Shown here: piece after piece, positions 27,402-36,686 of the stretch
Numbering within the stretch: position 1 is the stretch's first letter
Layout of the letters: each line of letters begins with the position of its first letter
NCBI RefSeq assembly: GCF_016734805.1
Contig: NZ_JAERQG010000004.1
Coordinates: 1-64,000, forward strand
Direction: 5' to 3'
Length of the DNA stretch: 64,000 bases
Source of the DNA: Marivirga atlantica
Lineage (GTDB): Bacteria; Bacteroidota; Bacteroidia; Cytophagales; Cyclobacteriaceae
Made by a program: the position numbers and the translations under genes
The notes under the pieces: model-generated
Seen by the model: the letters and a program-made list of their open reading frames with translations, nothing else
The model's database searches: none
What the model was told of the DNA's origin: nothing

Positions 27402-28390
27402 AATAATTTATCTTTTAATATTAGAGTATACTGATCTAGATCTTCTGCAATTTGTCGATCAACTACTTCTTCAATTCTGGAAAATCCATTTGGCTGATCA
27501 ATCATTCTAAGGCAAAGGTCTTCAGGTTTTAATGTTGTGTTTTTAACTAACGGACGCTTCGAAACTACCTTTAACTCCCTATTCCTATAGGTCAACTCGG
27601 AGTCAGGCATATTAAATAGATCTTTGCCTTCAGCCCCTGTTATTTTATCTAGCCTTTTTAGTTTTCTAATAATCAGTTTAAGTTTATCTAGCCCTATTGC
27701 GGATATATAATCTACTCTATCCGAATCACCCTCTTCTAAAGTGATGTGTTTCTCGAATATTGATGCTCCTAGTAAACGAGCATATAAATTGCTTTCAATA
27801 CCGTCTTCATTATTATGCTCACTATGATCAGCATAACCGATCTCAAGGCGTTTAAACTTATTTTTCAAGAAGGTAATACGGGATAACTTGACTTCTTCAA
27901 GTTTACTAGGAAAAGCCTGAAAGCCTACCAATAATCCCTTTAATTGTGCGCCAAAAAAAGAATAGAGTTGATCTAATTCCTCAAGCGTTCTACCTCCTGA
28001 ACTTAATAGAACAGGGATCATAGTATTTTTTACAGCATGCTTTAACGCTTCGTCATTAAACGATACTGAATGAATATCAATAAACCTTATTTTAAAATTT
28101 TCTAAAAGTTTAAAGGATGAAATATTCAAAGGCATTGCAATAATATCTAAGCCTTGTTTGAGACAATGATCAAACACAGAACTCCATTCCTCTTCTGTTA
28201 GACAAAAGCCAGACAAAGTATCAAATGCTGTATGATTAGTGCTGATAAACTCTTCAACCTTTGTTAAAACTTGAAACTTAACTCCATTAGCACCAGCTTC
28301 TTTTGAGAGGTCTACAAGTCCCTTTAGGTATTCCACCTCTCCTTGATGATGAAAAGCGGTTTCTGTATAAAAATAAAAATCACTTCTCAT
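27398..28390 (-). CDS. Divergent NeuB-family synthase
   Basis: A 330-residue NeuB/SpsE-type protein. Such enzymes condense phosphoenolpyruvate with an N-acylhexosamine to give a nonulosonic acid. The barrel shows NGVKFQVL near residues 35-42, the GYADHSEHN metal/active-site segment near 195-203 and FEKHITLEEGDSDRVDYISA near 222-241. A C-terminal SAF (antifreeze-like) domain starts near 270 (NRELKVVSKRPL). The N-terminus is unusual: the typical IAEIGxNHxG is replaced by FYTETAFHHQG. It is a paralog of the synthase at 29179, three genes away in the same operon. It may use a different amino sugar or have a changed role. ATGA overlaps connect it to both neighbours. Confidence 0.82.
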   Translation of the reverse strand: MRSDFYFYTETAFHHQGEVEYLKGLVDLSKEAGANGVKFQVLTKVEEFISTNHTAFDTLSGFCLTEEEWSSVFDHCLKQGLDIIAMPLNISSFKLLENFKIRFIDIHSVSFNDEALKHAVKNTMIPVLLSSGGRTLEELDQLYSFFGAQLKGLLVGFQAFPSKLEEVKLSRITFLKNKFKRLEIGYADHSEHNNEDGIESNLYARLLGASIFEKHITLEEGDSDRVDYISAIGLDKLKLIIRKLKRLDKITGAEGKDLFNMPDSELTYRNRELKVVSKRPLVKNTTLKPEDLCLRMIDQPNGFSRIEEVVDRQIAEDLDQYTLILKDKLL

Positions 28391-29175
28391 ATCTCAATTT
28401 TTATTGCCTCGCTTACTCTTCTTTCCATATCTAAGTTAAACTCTTTTAAACTTACAGACTTGTTTTCGGGCAACTTGATCATAACAGAATCATCCGTTGT
28501 TTTTGGTTGATCTGAAAAGAACCTAAGCATTTCAGCTAATTTTATTTTTAGTCCTTTTGATGTCTTTTCTAATATCGTTTTCACTTTCTGTAAATCCTCA
28601 TGAACATCAACAGTTATTAGTTCATGCGAATAATTTTTATCAAAAGGTTTAATTACCCCACACTTTCTTTTGTTGGGCTCAAACATATACAACATTAGAT
28701 ATTCACTGTACTCTTGATTCATATCTTTACTGCATTGAATTAGTGCGTTAGTAGTCATTACTTCTGCCGTAGCTCCAATAGGTACATCTATCAATCTTAT
28801 ATAATCCAATTTCTTCAGGACCAAGCTATTAATCTGAATGTCAATATATTCATATGAGGTTAAAGGATTATCGCCAGTTATTCTCAATAAAATATCAGCA
28901 TTCTCTAATTTAGAAACTGATATCATTCTCTCAATAATATTATTTGGATCCCCTCTATGGATCTTAACATTGTTTTTTTTCGCAACATCCTCTAATATAT
29001 CATCAACAGGTTCAAATGATGTACATATATATATATCATCTACTTTATTACAAAGTTTAATTCTATTGATCAAAAACTCTAAAATTGAATACTCTTCATA
29101 AATATTCCTTAATACTTTTAGCGGTAATCTCTGGGAAGTGGTTCTCGCAATAATACAGGCAACAGTTTTAGGCAT
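28387..29175 (-). CDS. Cytidylyltransferase, SpsF/NeuA-like
   Basis: A 262-residue nucleotidyltransferase with the N-terminal loop VACIIARTTSQRLPLKVLR near residues 5-23, ICTSFEPVDD near 50-59, the RGDPNNIIERM segment near 74-84 and LRITGDNPL near 97-105 (metal-binding Asp). The SpsF/NeuA class couples CTP to sugar acids. Its position between two NeuB-family synthases suggests it activates their product to a CMP-sugar. It lies 3 bases after the first synthase gene and overlaps the second by 4 bases (ATGA). It is more distant from classical CMP-NeuAc synthetases than the enzyme at 18108. Confidence 0.82.
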   Translation of the reverse strand: MPKTVACIIARTTSQRLPLKVLRNIYEEYSILEFLINRIKLCNKVDDIYICTSFEPVDDILEDVAKKNNVKIHRGDPNNIIERMISVSKLENADILLRITGDNPLTSYEYIDIQINSLVLKKLDYIRLIDVPIGATAEVMTTNALIQCSKDMNQEYSEYLMLYMFEPNKRKCGVIKPFDKNYSHELITVDVHEDLQKVKTILEKTSKGLKIKLAEMLRFFSDQPKTTDDSVMIKLPENKSVSLKEFNLDMERRVSEAIKIEI

Positions 29176-29178
29176 AAC

Positions 29179-30237
29179 TTAAACTAAGTCTTCTTTTTGT
29201 AATGGAAAATCAGCTTTTATGTCAGCTTTAGTAGTTCTTCCAACCACCCAATCAATGTGCTCTGGAGCGATTCCTTCTCCTGGTCTTTTAAAGTCAAGCA
29301 TGTCTCTGGTAATTACTTCACCTTTCTTCAATGCTTTTTTAAGTACAATGCTTCTTCTGAATGACTCTTTTCTTTCAGTATCTTCCTGTACTGAGATTCT
29401 ACTAGTGCCCATGGCCTTCCATATCTTTTTCGCTCCAGCAACGATCACTTTTAAGTCTTCCTCATTTGCTGAAACCTTATGATCCCACCCTTCCATTTCT
29501 TTATCTAAAGTGAAATGTTTTTCTATTAAGCAACTTCCTAAAGCAACAGAAGCAAGAGGTACTTCAAAACCTAAAGTATGATCTGAAAATCCTACAGGAT
29601 AATTAGGGTAAAGTTTCTGTAAACTTTCTATACGTCTCAAATTCACCTGCTCATCTTTCGGTGGATAAATTGATACACAATGCAGTATGATAATATTATA
29701 GTTACCAGCTTCTTCAATGGTTCTAATTGCTTTATCTATTTCGTATAACTCACTAAGGCCCGTAGACAGCACAATTGGTTTTCCTTTTTTAGCTATATAG
29801 GTCAAAAATGGATAATTATTTAAATCCATAGAGGCCGTTTTAATAAAGGGAGTTTCCATTTCGTTTACCAAAAAGTCAACTTCATCGGGAGAGAAGGGGG
29901 TACTGGTGCATTCAATACCAATATTATCGGCAAATGCTTTCATTTGTAAAAGCTCTTCTGCGGAAATACTATATTCCTCCACTATAGATTCAAGGGTATG
30001 GTCGGTCCGATTTCTATAGTCGTCAGCTACAAAATAGTTCTCTTCATAGGTCTTCTTAGAGAAAATGGTGTCTTTACTCCAAGATTGAAATTTCACACAA
30101 TCAGCCCCACATGCCTTAGCTTTCTCTATAAGCTTTTTGGCTAACTCCATATCTCCGTTATGGTTAGAACCAAGCTCTGCTATGATATATGGTTTAGCGT
30201 AATTTTGAATTTCTCTACCTTTTATATCTATTTTCAT
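29179..30237 (-). CDS. N-acetylneuraminate/legionaminate synthase family protein (NeuB-like)
   Basis: A 352-residue synthase with the full NeuB signature: YIIAELGSNHNGD near residues 17-29, CVKFQSW near 47-53, STPFSPDEVDFL near 116-127, TASMDLNN near 137-144, STGLSELYEI near 158-167, VGFSDHTLG near 215-223 and IEKHFTLDKEMEGWDHKVSA near 236-255. A SAF domain begins around 291 (RRSIVLKKALKKGEVITRDM). The reaction is PEP plus a 2,4-diamino or N-acyl hexose giving a nine-carbon 2-keto sugar acid. The ATG lies 23 bases inside the preceding GT2 gene. Whether the product is sialic, legionaminic or another nonulosonic acid cannot be settled by eye. Confidence 0.92.
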   Translation of the reverse strand: MKIDIKGREIQNYAKPYIIAELGSNHNGDMELAKKLIEKAKACGADCVKFQSWSKDTIFSKKTYEENYFVADDYRNRTDHTLESIVEEYSISAEELLQMKAFADNIGIECTSTPFSPDEVDFLVNEMETPFIKTASMDLNNYPFLTYIAKKGKPIVLSTGLSELYEIDKAIRTIEEAGNYNIIILHCVSIYPPKDEQVNLRRIESLQKLYPNYPVGFSDHTLGFEVPLASVALGSCLIEKHFTLDKEMEGWDHKVSANEEDLKVIVAGAKKIWKAMGTSRISVQEDTERKESFRRSIVLKKALKKGEVITRDMLDFKRPGEGIAPEHIDWVVGRTTKADIKADFPLQKEDLV

Positions 30238-31108
30238 AATATGTTAATATTTTAAATATTTCCTCCCACCAAAAGAAATTTAGCTTTATTCTATTTTCCT
30301 TATATTTACTGTACAATGCTACATTAAAATTAGTCAATAAATCATCAAACCGCCCTATATAGCCATCATACCGGTTTATATTTATGCTTTGCAAAGCTTC
30401 AAAATGACCCTTCACCATCTTCATTTTTTGAATAATACTATCAAAATCGTCTAGCAAAAGGTTAGCTAAATTATTGTGCTGTCGATAGTTAAAAACAGCC
30501 TCGGAGGTAAATAAAATTTTCGGTTCTTTAGCTAAAAGTATCTGCGTAAAAATAAACCAGTCAGCAATAGTAGTTTCGAGCTTTTGTTGAACCTCTAAAT
30601 TATCAAGAAGACTCCTTTTAATTGAAGTATTACCAAGACCAATTATGTTTTTATCTTTAATAAATTCAGAAGGTATCAATGCTGGATTACTTTCAAACCT
30701 TTCCTGCCAGTAGTTAGCTTCAATGGATCGATGCTCCCTGTCAACCAGGTTAAAATCATGACAAACTAAATCACATCCATTAAGCAACTCACACGATAAA
30801 CTTAAATAATTTGTGTTTATAGTATCATCTGCATCTATAAAGTGAATAATGTCACAACTAATTCTTTGAAGATAGTTAATCATCCAAATTCTATTTTCCA
30901 GAATATTTAAATTGTTAGGAAAATTTATGACAGAAAGATTCTCAACTCCGCTTAAATTATCTACATATATATCATATTTACTATCGTTAAAAATTAATAG
31001 TTGATAGTCATTTGTTAATTGAGATTTAACAGAAGAAATAAAATCTTGGAAATAATTCGCTACTCCCTCATGAAATACTGTTACAATAATATTAGAGGAA
31101 TTGATCAT
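30215..31108 (-). CDS. GT2-like glycosyltransferase
   Basis: A 297-residue GT-A-type protein. Features include IIVTVFHEGVANYFQDFI near residues 7-24, LLIFNDSKYD near 37-46 in place of the usual VDDgS.D, and the metal-binding HFIDADDTI near 90-98. The middle has a conserved ADWFIFTQILL (about 180-190) as catalytic-base region. No membrane segments are seen. It shares a base with the LegB-like stop (TAATG) and its end overlaps the NeuB-like gene by 23 bases. Its placement inside the sugar-acid synthesis genes is notable, but it probably just transfers a sugar of the repeat unit. Confidence 0.8.
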   Translation of the reverse strand: MINSSNIIVTVFHEGVANYFQDFISSVKSQLTNDYQLLIFNDSKYDIYVDNLSGVENLSVINFPNNLNILENRIWMINYLQRISCDIIHFIDADDTINTNYLSLSCELLNGCDLVCHDFNLVDREHRSIEANYWQERFESNPALIPSEFIKDKNIIGLGNTSIKRSLLDNLEVQQKLETTIADWFIFTQILLAKEPKILFTSEAVFNYRQHNNLANLLLDDFDSIIQKMKMVKGHFEALQSININRYDGYIGRFDDLLTNFNVALYSKYKENRIKLNFFWWEEIFKILTYYENRYKR

Positions 31109-32106
31109 TAAATATTATAAATATCAGACTTATAATTTTTCAAATTCTCTTCTTTCGAAAACCAATTGATAGTTTCATTTAATCCAGCGGTTAAATTATA
31201 TTGAACCTTCCAATTGGTTAATTCTTTAATTTTTTGAGCTGAACCGAATAATCGAAACACCTCACTTTTTTCAGGCCGTAACCTCTCTTCATCGGTTATG
31301 ATTATCGCTTTAGAATTAATGATATCTATTAAACCCTGCGCTAATTCTTGCATGCTTATTTCTGATTCTGTGGCTATATTAATATGCTCCCCTATCGTTT
31401 TTTTTGATTTCGCAATTTCAATAAAAGCATTTGCTGTATCTTCTACAAAAAGCAGGTCACGAGTTGGTCTTAAATCCCCTAATTTGATTTCTGTTTCTCC
31501 TTTAAGCAATTGAGAAATAATGGTTGGGATAATAGCCCTGGCAGATTGTCGTGGACCATAAGTATTAAAAGGCCTAACTATAGTAATGGGTAAATCAAAG
31601 CTTCGATAAAAAGATTCCGCAATGCAGTCAGCTCCTATTTTACTTGCTGAATAAGGGGATTGTGGTTGTTTAGAATGCTCTTCAGTTATAGGAACAAATT
31701 GAGCTGTACCATACACCTCGGAAGTGGAAGTAACCAATACCCTTTCCGTACCCAAATCTTTAGCTGCTTGCACTACATTTAAAGTTCCTTTAACATTAGT
31801 ATCTACATAAGAATCAGGGGAATGGTAACTAAAAGGAATTGCTATTAAAGCAGCTAAGTGAAAAACCACATCCACATCCTTCATAGCTGTCCTTACCCCA
31901 TTGGGATCACGAATATCACCAGAAAATATCTCAATTTTCTCAAGCTTTTCTTTCGGTAGTGTATCTAACCACCCCCATGAATTGAAAGAATTGTAGTAAA
32001 CAAAAGCTTTAACCTGACATCCTTCATTAAGAAGTTTTTCAGTTAAATGACTTCCAATAAAGCCATCAGCTCCAGTGACTAATATTTTTTTATTTACTAA
32101 TTGCAT
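31108..32106 (-). CDS. legB: LegB-like NAD-dependent 4,6-dehydratase
   Basis: Extended short-chain dehydrogenase of 332 residues. It has the NAD-binding ILVTGADGFIGSHL near residues 8-21, a characteristic FVYYNSFNSWGWLDTLPKE near 34-52, HLAALIAIPFSYHSPDSY near 84-101, STSEVYGTA near 125-133 with the YSASK catalytic pair near 147-151, and NTYGPRQSARAIIPTI near 177-192. This pattern matches LegB, the GDP-GlcNAc 4,6-dehydratase of legionaminic acid synthesis. No adjacent LegC aminotransferase, LegG or LegH was found. The ATG at 32106 is preferred over TTG 32112. It is the first sugar-synthesis gene after the export genes. Confidence 0.85.
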   Translation of the reverse strand: MQLVNKKILVTGADGFIGSHLTEKLLNEGCQVKAFVYYNSFNSWGWLDTLPKEKLEKIEIFSGDIRDPNGVRTAMKDVDVVFHLAALIAIPFSYHSPDSYVDTNVKGTLNVVQAAKDLGTERVLVTSTSEVYGTAQFVPITEEHSKQPQSPYSASKIGADCIAESFYRSFDLPITIVRPFNTYGPRQSARAIIPTIISQLLKGETEIKLGDLRPTRDLLFVEDTANAFIEIAKSKKTIGEHINIATESEISMQELAQGLIDIINSKAIIITDEERLRPEKSEVFRLFGSAQKIKELTNWKVQYNLTAGLNETINWFSKEENLKNYKSDIYNI

Positions 32107-32167
32107 TTGCAATAATTAATTACCTTCTAACTTAATAAGTACACTCTACTTTCACTAAACCGAGAGA

Positions 32168-34564
32168 TCAACTTCGTTTAAACAGATTTTTTTTCCGCTC
32201 TTTATCTTCATCGTAATATCCATAGCCGTAACCACCATAGCCCATACCATAAATATAACCACCATAATAGCCATATCCCTTTTTACGTAGCTGAATATCA
32301 TTAAAAATTACCGACATTGGTTTGATTTTGCCCTCATTATACAATTCATTCACCATAGATAAGGCTTGCTTCATGCTTACTCCTTGTCTGACAATAAGCA
32401 AAGTATGGTCTATATGTGGTAATAACTCTATTGCATCAGCCACTAAACCAACTGGAGAAGTATCAATTATAATAGCGTCAAACTCCTCTCTTACCTCAAT
32501 CATAAACTGATTCATCTTGTCACCTGCTAGCAATTCTGAAGGGTTTGGTGGAACAGCTCCTGCTCCCACGAACCACAAGTTTTTAGTTTCTCCTTTGATC
32601 ACCACTTCTTCTCTTGTCGCATAACCGGCCAAGTATTCACTCAAACCTTTATCAGGGTAGGCTTCAATGAAGTCTGTTAAGTTTGGCTTACGCATATCCG
32701 CTCCAATTAACAGGGTTTTTCTTCCGGAAGCAGCCAGGGTATAAGCCAGATTGAGTGAACAGAAAGTTTTACCCTCACCACTTACTGAAGAGGTAACCAT
32801 AAAAGTTTTAGCTTGATTCTTATCCTTACCTTGTAAGTACTTCATATTGGCCCTTAATGCCCTGAATGATTCAGCAACCAATGACTTCGGTTTATCTTTT
32901 ACAATGGTATCTGTATCTACAATTTTATGTGCGATATTTCCTAATAGTGGAATATCAGAGTTACGATCCAGATCATCTTTATCCATGATTCTTGGATTAG
33001 TAAAGTCCTTGATAAAAAAGAACCCGATAGGTAATAATAACCCCAACGCCATTGCTACTAACAAATTACGCTCAGCATTAGGTCGTACAGGATTTTTTGA
33101 ATAGGAAGGAGCTTCAATTAACTGATAATCGGAAGTGGCTGAAGCTTTAGAGATAGCAGCTTCAGTTTTTCTTTGTAAGAAAAGGTCAAAAAGATTCTGG
33201 TTGAGTTCATATAACCTTCTGGCCTGACTTAATTCCCTCAGCTCTCCTTGCAAATCACTCATTGAACCTGTTAGAAAATTACTCTTACTATTAATATCAG
33301 CTAGTTTCTCACTATTAACTTCCTGATAGCTGTTCAAGGCCTCAAAAATATTTTTCTCAAGGCGTCTTCTAAGGCTATCCTGCCTATTGACTAAAGGATT
33401 TTTGTAATTCTCTTTATTCTTAAAGAGTTTATCTTGTTGTTTTTGCTGAATGTACTCAACCACAAGATCATTTAACAAAGGAGCATCTAGCCCTATTAGA
33501 CTAGGAGCGAAAATCTCTGAAGACTTATTATTTTTGATATAAGATTTCAGATATTCATAATAGCGCTCCTGTAATAAAACCTCTGCCTTTTGTTCATCCA
33601 AATCATTCAGCTTCGTAAATATAGTCTGACTGCCAAGTGTTAATTCTCTATTTTCTAATTGTAGCCGATCAATAGTCTCTTGAAATTGAATAATGGAATC
33701 CGAGATCATAGCCATCTGCTCATCGATGAAATTGATGGTGTTTTCGAGATTTTGGTTCTTTTCTTTAAGCCCCAGTTCCTCAACCACTTCATAATATGTA
33801 TTCATAAACTGTATATCCTTTTCAGGAATTACACTTTCCATTTCCATGTTTAAAATGGCCGAACCTTGTTGTTTCCATGAGATTTTTAATCTTTTCTTAT
33901 ATTCATTAACTAAGCTTTCTCTCTTGTTAATTATAAAAAAATATTTGTTTTGTTCTGTAGAAGCCGATCTATTACCATCTTTAATTTCAAACTGTAAATC
34001 TTCTATTCTATATTTCTCATTGTAATTATAAGTTCTTTCTTCTAAAAAATTCTCCCATACTTCATCACCAACAACATTTAGTTTAAAAGTTTCATCTGTT
34101 TTTTTATTTACAAAAATTTTAACCCCATAAGGACAATTCTCTCCATAAATTGAGTCAATTAATACCTGGTAGCCATTACCACTTTTCTGCTCTACCGTTT
34201 TCACATAGCCTTCTGCGAAATAACTTACCCGAAAATTTAGTCTATTTATTGTCTCTTCTATTTTATCATTGGATTTCAAAAGTGGAATCTCTTCATAAAC
34301 TTCTTGAGTTCCACCTAAAAAATAACCCGCATCAACTAAACCAGGGATGACTGATTTATTCTCGCTAAATTTTTTGGTGATAAATTGCCCCTTTATCGAA
34401 TAAACCGGATTTGCATATCTATTATATAGTATACCAAGTGTGGTTGAGAAAATGAAAAAGAGTAATATGAAAGGCCAACGCCTAAGAATTTTCAATAAAT
34501 ATTTGAGGAAATCTATGGGCTTTTCTTCCTTTACAACCTCTTCTTGAAAGTCGAATTCGTTCAT
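32168..34564 (-). CDS. Wzc-like polysaccharide co-polymerase / tyrosine kinase
   Basis: A 798-residue inner-membrane protein that controls chain length and export. The N-terminal Wzz-type domain has a first membrane helix near residues 30-48, a long periplasmic region rich in coiled coil (about 270-490) and a second helix near 510-530. The cytoplasmic BY-kinase domain has the Walker A motif SGEGKTF near 592-600, Walker A' LLIGADMRKPN shortly after, and Walker B IIIDTSPVG. The C-terminus carries ten Tyr in about 22 residues interspersed with Gly, the autophosphorylated tyrosine cluster. It begins 3 bases after the export lipoprotein stop. Start is ATG 34564. Confidence 0.93.
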   Translation of the reverse strand: MNEFDFQEEVVKEEKPIDFLKYLLKILRRWPFILLFFIFSTTLGILYNRYANPVYSIKGQFITKKFSENKSVIPGLVDAGYFLGGTQEVYEEIPLLKSNDKIEETINRLNFRVSYFAEGYVKTVEQKSGNGYQVLIDSIYGENCPYGVKIFVNKKTDETFKLNVVGDEVWENFLEERTYNYNEKYRIEDLQFEIKDGNRSASTEQNKYFFIINKRESLVNEYKKRLKISWKQQGSAILNMEMESVIPEKDIQFMNTYYEVVEELGLKEKNQNLENTINFIDEQMAMISDSIIQFQETIDRLQLENRELTLGSQTIFTKLNDLDEQKAEVLLQERYYEYLKSYIKNNKSSEIFAPSLIGLDAPLLNDLVVEYIQQKQQDKLFKNKENYKNPLVNRQDSLRRRLEKNIFEALNSYQEVNSEKLADINSKSNFLTGSMSDLQGELRELSQARRLYELNQNLFDLFLQRKTEAAISKASATSDYQLIEAPSYSKNPVRPNAERNLLVAMALGLLLPIGFFFIKDFTNPRIMDKDDLDRNSDIPLLGNIAHKIVDTDTIVKDKPKSLVAESFRALRANMKYLQGKDKNQAKTFMVTSSVSGEGKTFCSLNLAYTLAASGRKTLLIGADMRKPNLTDFIEAYPDKGLSEYLAGYATREEVVIKGETKNLWFVGAGAVPPNPSELLAGDKMNQFMIEVREEFDAIIIDTSPVGLVADAIELLPHIDHTLLIVRQGVSMKQALSMVNELYNEGKIKPMSVIFNDIQLRKKGYGYYGGYIYGMGYGGYGYGYYDEDKERKKNLFKRS

Positions 34565-34567
34565 TAA

Positions 34568-35488
34568 TTATTGACTTAAATTAAAAATTAATAAAACAAG
34601 TGATAACGTAGAGGCCGTGATACCTATAATATTAGTTGTGGTAGGTAATAGATAATTACGCGATTGTCTTGCCCTTAGTGCAGGTACTACAATTAGATCA
34701 TTAGGTTGTAAATAGAAACCTTGCTGTGCCACTAAATCTTCCCTTAAGGTATTAACATAATAGACCTTCGTTTCACCTTCTTGAAATCGAATTACCTTTA
34801 AACTTGATCTGTCTGCAAAATCAGTTAAATTTTCAGCTAGGGTAATAGCATCTATTACATTAGTTTCAGGGTCAAAAGAAGTATAACGACCTTCACTATT
34901 TACTTCTCCTATTATTGTAAAATGAAAGCTTAGCAATTGTATCCTTATTACAGGTGTTTCAAAATAATCAATGAGTTTCTTCCGAATCAGCTCTTCTGCC
35001 TCCGGTATACTTAACCCTGATAATCGCACACGACCAATTTCGGGAAGTTCTAAATATCCTTCTCTGTCTAAAACAAATCCGGTTTGTTGCCTATCTAGCA
35101 TTATGGGGGCTAGGCCCGAGTCCTCTCCGCTACCACCACTACCCAAGCCTTGCATACGCATATTTTGATTACCACCATTTGCGGTTCCTTGATTATATTG
35201 GTTTAACCTTCGTATTATACCTAACTGTTCTTCATATTTCTTTACAAAATCAAATTCAGACGGTGTTAAGCTGGCGATTCTTAAAGAGATAATATCTTCT
35301 GGCTGAAGTTCGTAAGGTTTATTAAATGATTGATAAGTTCTAATAATACTGTCAGATTCTTCAATTTGACCAAACTCTGGATCATTGGGGTGCTGCAGGT
35401 AAACAATTTTCTTATTAGGAACACACGAACTGAACAGTATAAAAATACTGAGTATAAAAAGAGTAATTTTGGCTTTCATATTTCTCAT
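34568..35488 (-). CDS. Outer-membrane polysaccharide export lipoprotein (Wza/OPX-like)
   Basis: A lipoprotein of about 306 residues. The signal peptide ends in a lipobox ILFSSC near residues 17-22, so it is expected at the outer membrane as the exit channel for the polymer. The poly-export region begins near PYELQPEDIISLRI (about 57-70), an SLBB-like segment FTIIGEVNSEGRYTSFDPET lies near 190-209, and a C-terminal hydrophobic helix (about 280-305) resembles the Wza membrane-spanning helix. Start is ATG 35488 (or ATG 35479); TTG 35491 is less likely. It is the first gene of the long minus-strand block, and CAAACTTA at 35499-35506 (minus TAAGTTTG) is a possible -7 box. Confidence 0.9.
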   Translation of the reverse strand: MRNMKAKITLFILSIFILFSSCVPNKKIVYLQHPNDPEFGQIEESDSIIRTYQSFNKPYELQPEDIISLRIASLTPSEFDFVKKYEEQLGIIRRLNQYNQGTANGGNQNMRMQGLGSGGSGEDSGLAPIMLDRQQTGFVLDREGYLELPEIGRVRLSGLSIPEAEELIRKKLIDYFETPVIRIQLLSFHFTIIGEVNSEGRYTSFDPETNVIDAITLAENLTDFADRSSLKVIRFQEGETKVYYVNTLREDLVAQQGFYLQPNDLIVVPALRARQSRNYLLPTTTNIIGITASTLSLVLLIFNLSQ

Positions 35489-35617
35489 CAAGACCTTACA
35501 AACTTAATTATTTTGATTCTACCTGCTATTATTAATGACAATTTTATGGTTTAATTACTTATGATTTCTAAATACAAATTCAATATCAGCAGAAACCCTT
35601 AATTTTATCACCTTCCT

Positions 35618-36502
35618 TTAGGTCAATCTATTTCTCTCCCACATCATCTGCATCATACCGTCTTTCATGCCACTATCAGGCACAAGAATACTTGGGGCTT
35701 TTGCTAATTTCATTGCATTCATGTAAATATCAAGAGCAGGTATAATCACATCAGCTCTATCAGGATTAAGCTGTAATTTATTAATTCTTTCTTCCATGTT
35801 AAAACTAGCAATGTATTGCTGCATTTCTTTAACCTTTTTTAATGAAATCAATTTTCCAGGTTTTTTATTAGCCATTTCCAACACCTTATTGATATTACCT
35901 CCTGTACCTATTGCGTGCACTTTTCCAAAACTAGGTTTCATTTCACCCGCAATCCAACTTTTCATTTTATTCCAAACACTAGAATTATCTATATCCGACA
36001 ACTTCCTAACAGATCCTAGCTGAAATGATTTGGAAGCAATTTTCTCATGAGCTACATAAATATTTAGCTCAGTGCTACCACCTCCTACATCAATATGTAA
36101 ATAAGTTTGGTTATCCATATAAGGAAAAATAGCCTTATTGATGATTTCAGCTTCCGTTTCACCATCGATTACATCAATCTCCAGACCAATTCTTTCCTTA
36201 ACCTGTTCCACTAAGTCTTGTCCATTATCGGAATCTCTCATTGCAGAAGTAGCGCAAGCCATATAATCATCTACTTCATAAAGATCAATGAGGATTTTGA
36301 ATGCCTCCATGAGCCTTAGAAACTTCTTTTGTGACTCATTAGAGATTCGACCAACCGAAAATACATCCTGTCCTAAGCGTAAAGGAAATCTTACATATTC
36401 TAATTTTTTAAAGGTAGGTTTACCATCGAAAATAGAACATCTTGTAAGTTGTAATCTGATAGCATTAGAACCTATATCAACAGCTGCTAATTTTAGCATC
36501 AT
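35618..36502 (-). CDS. Ppx/GppA-family phosphatase
   Basis: A 294-residue protein with the actin-like ATPase fold of exopolyphosphatase/pppGpp phosphohydrolase. The phosphate-binding loops are AAVDIGSNAIRLQL near residues 6-19 and LHIDVGGGSTELNI near 134-147, plus the AIGTGGNINKV motif near 206-216. The C-terminal HD-like domain of longer Ppx proteins is missing, as is common in Bacteroidota. The substrate may be polyphosphate or pppGpp. Start is ATG at 36502, with a second ATG immediately following. It is divergent from the barrel protein gene across 184 bases. Confidence 0.9.
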   Translation of the reverse strand: MMLKLAAVDIGSNAIRLQLTRCSIFDGKPTFKKLEYVRFPLRLGQDVFSVGRISNESQKKFLRLMEAFKILIDLYEVDDYMACATSAMRDSDNGQDLVEQVKERIGLEIDVIDGETEAEIINKAIFPYMDNQTYLHIDVGGGSTELNIYVAHEKIASKSFQLGSVRKLSDIDNSSVWNKMKSWIAGEMKPSFGKVHAIGTGGNINKVLEMANKKPGKLISLKKVKEMQQYIASFNMEERINKLQLNPDRADVIIPALDIYMNAMKLAKAPSILVPDSGMKDGMMQMMWERNRLT

Positions 36503-36662
36503 TTAACTATTACGATTGCTTTAATTTCAAAGATGACAATAATATTCTGTTTTTATCAAAACTTATTCTCAAATATTGGTTGTTTGACTAAGTATTACAC
36601 CTAATTCAATAGAAAGGAATTCAGAAAACTAGTATCTAAAATTTATTATCCTTAATTTTTAA

Positions 36663-36670
36663 TATATTTG
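36663..36670 (+). promoter_or_regulatory. Predicted -7 box for the barrel protein gene
   Basis: TATATTTG matches the Bacteroidota -7 consensus TAnnTTTG and lies 16 bases before the ATG at 36687. I could not identify a good -33 TTTG at the expected 19-21 base distance, so support is partial. Confidence 0.4.
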
Positions 36671-36686
36671 TAGATAACAGAACTGT

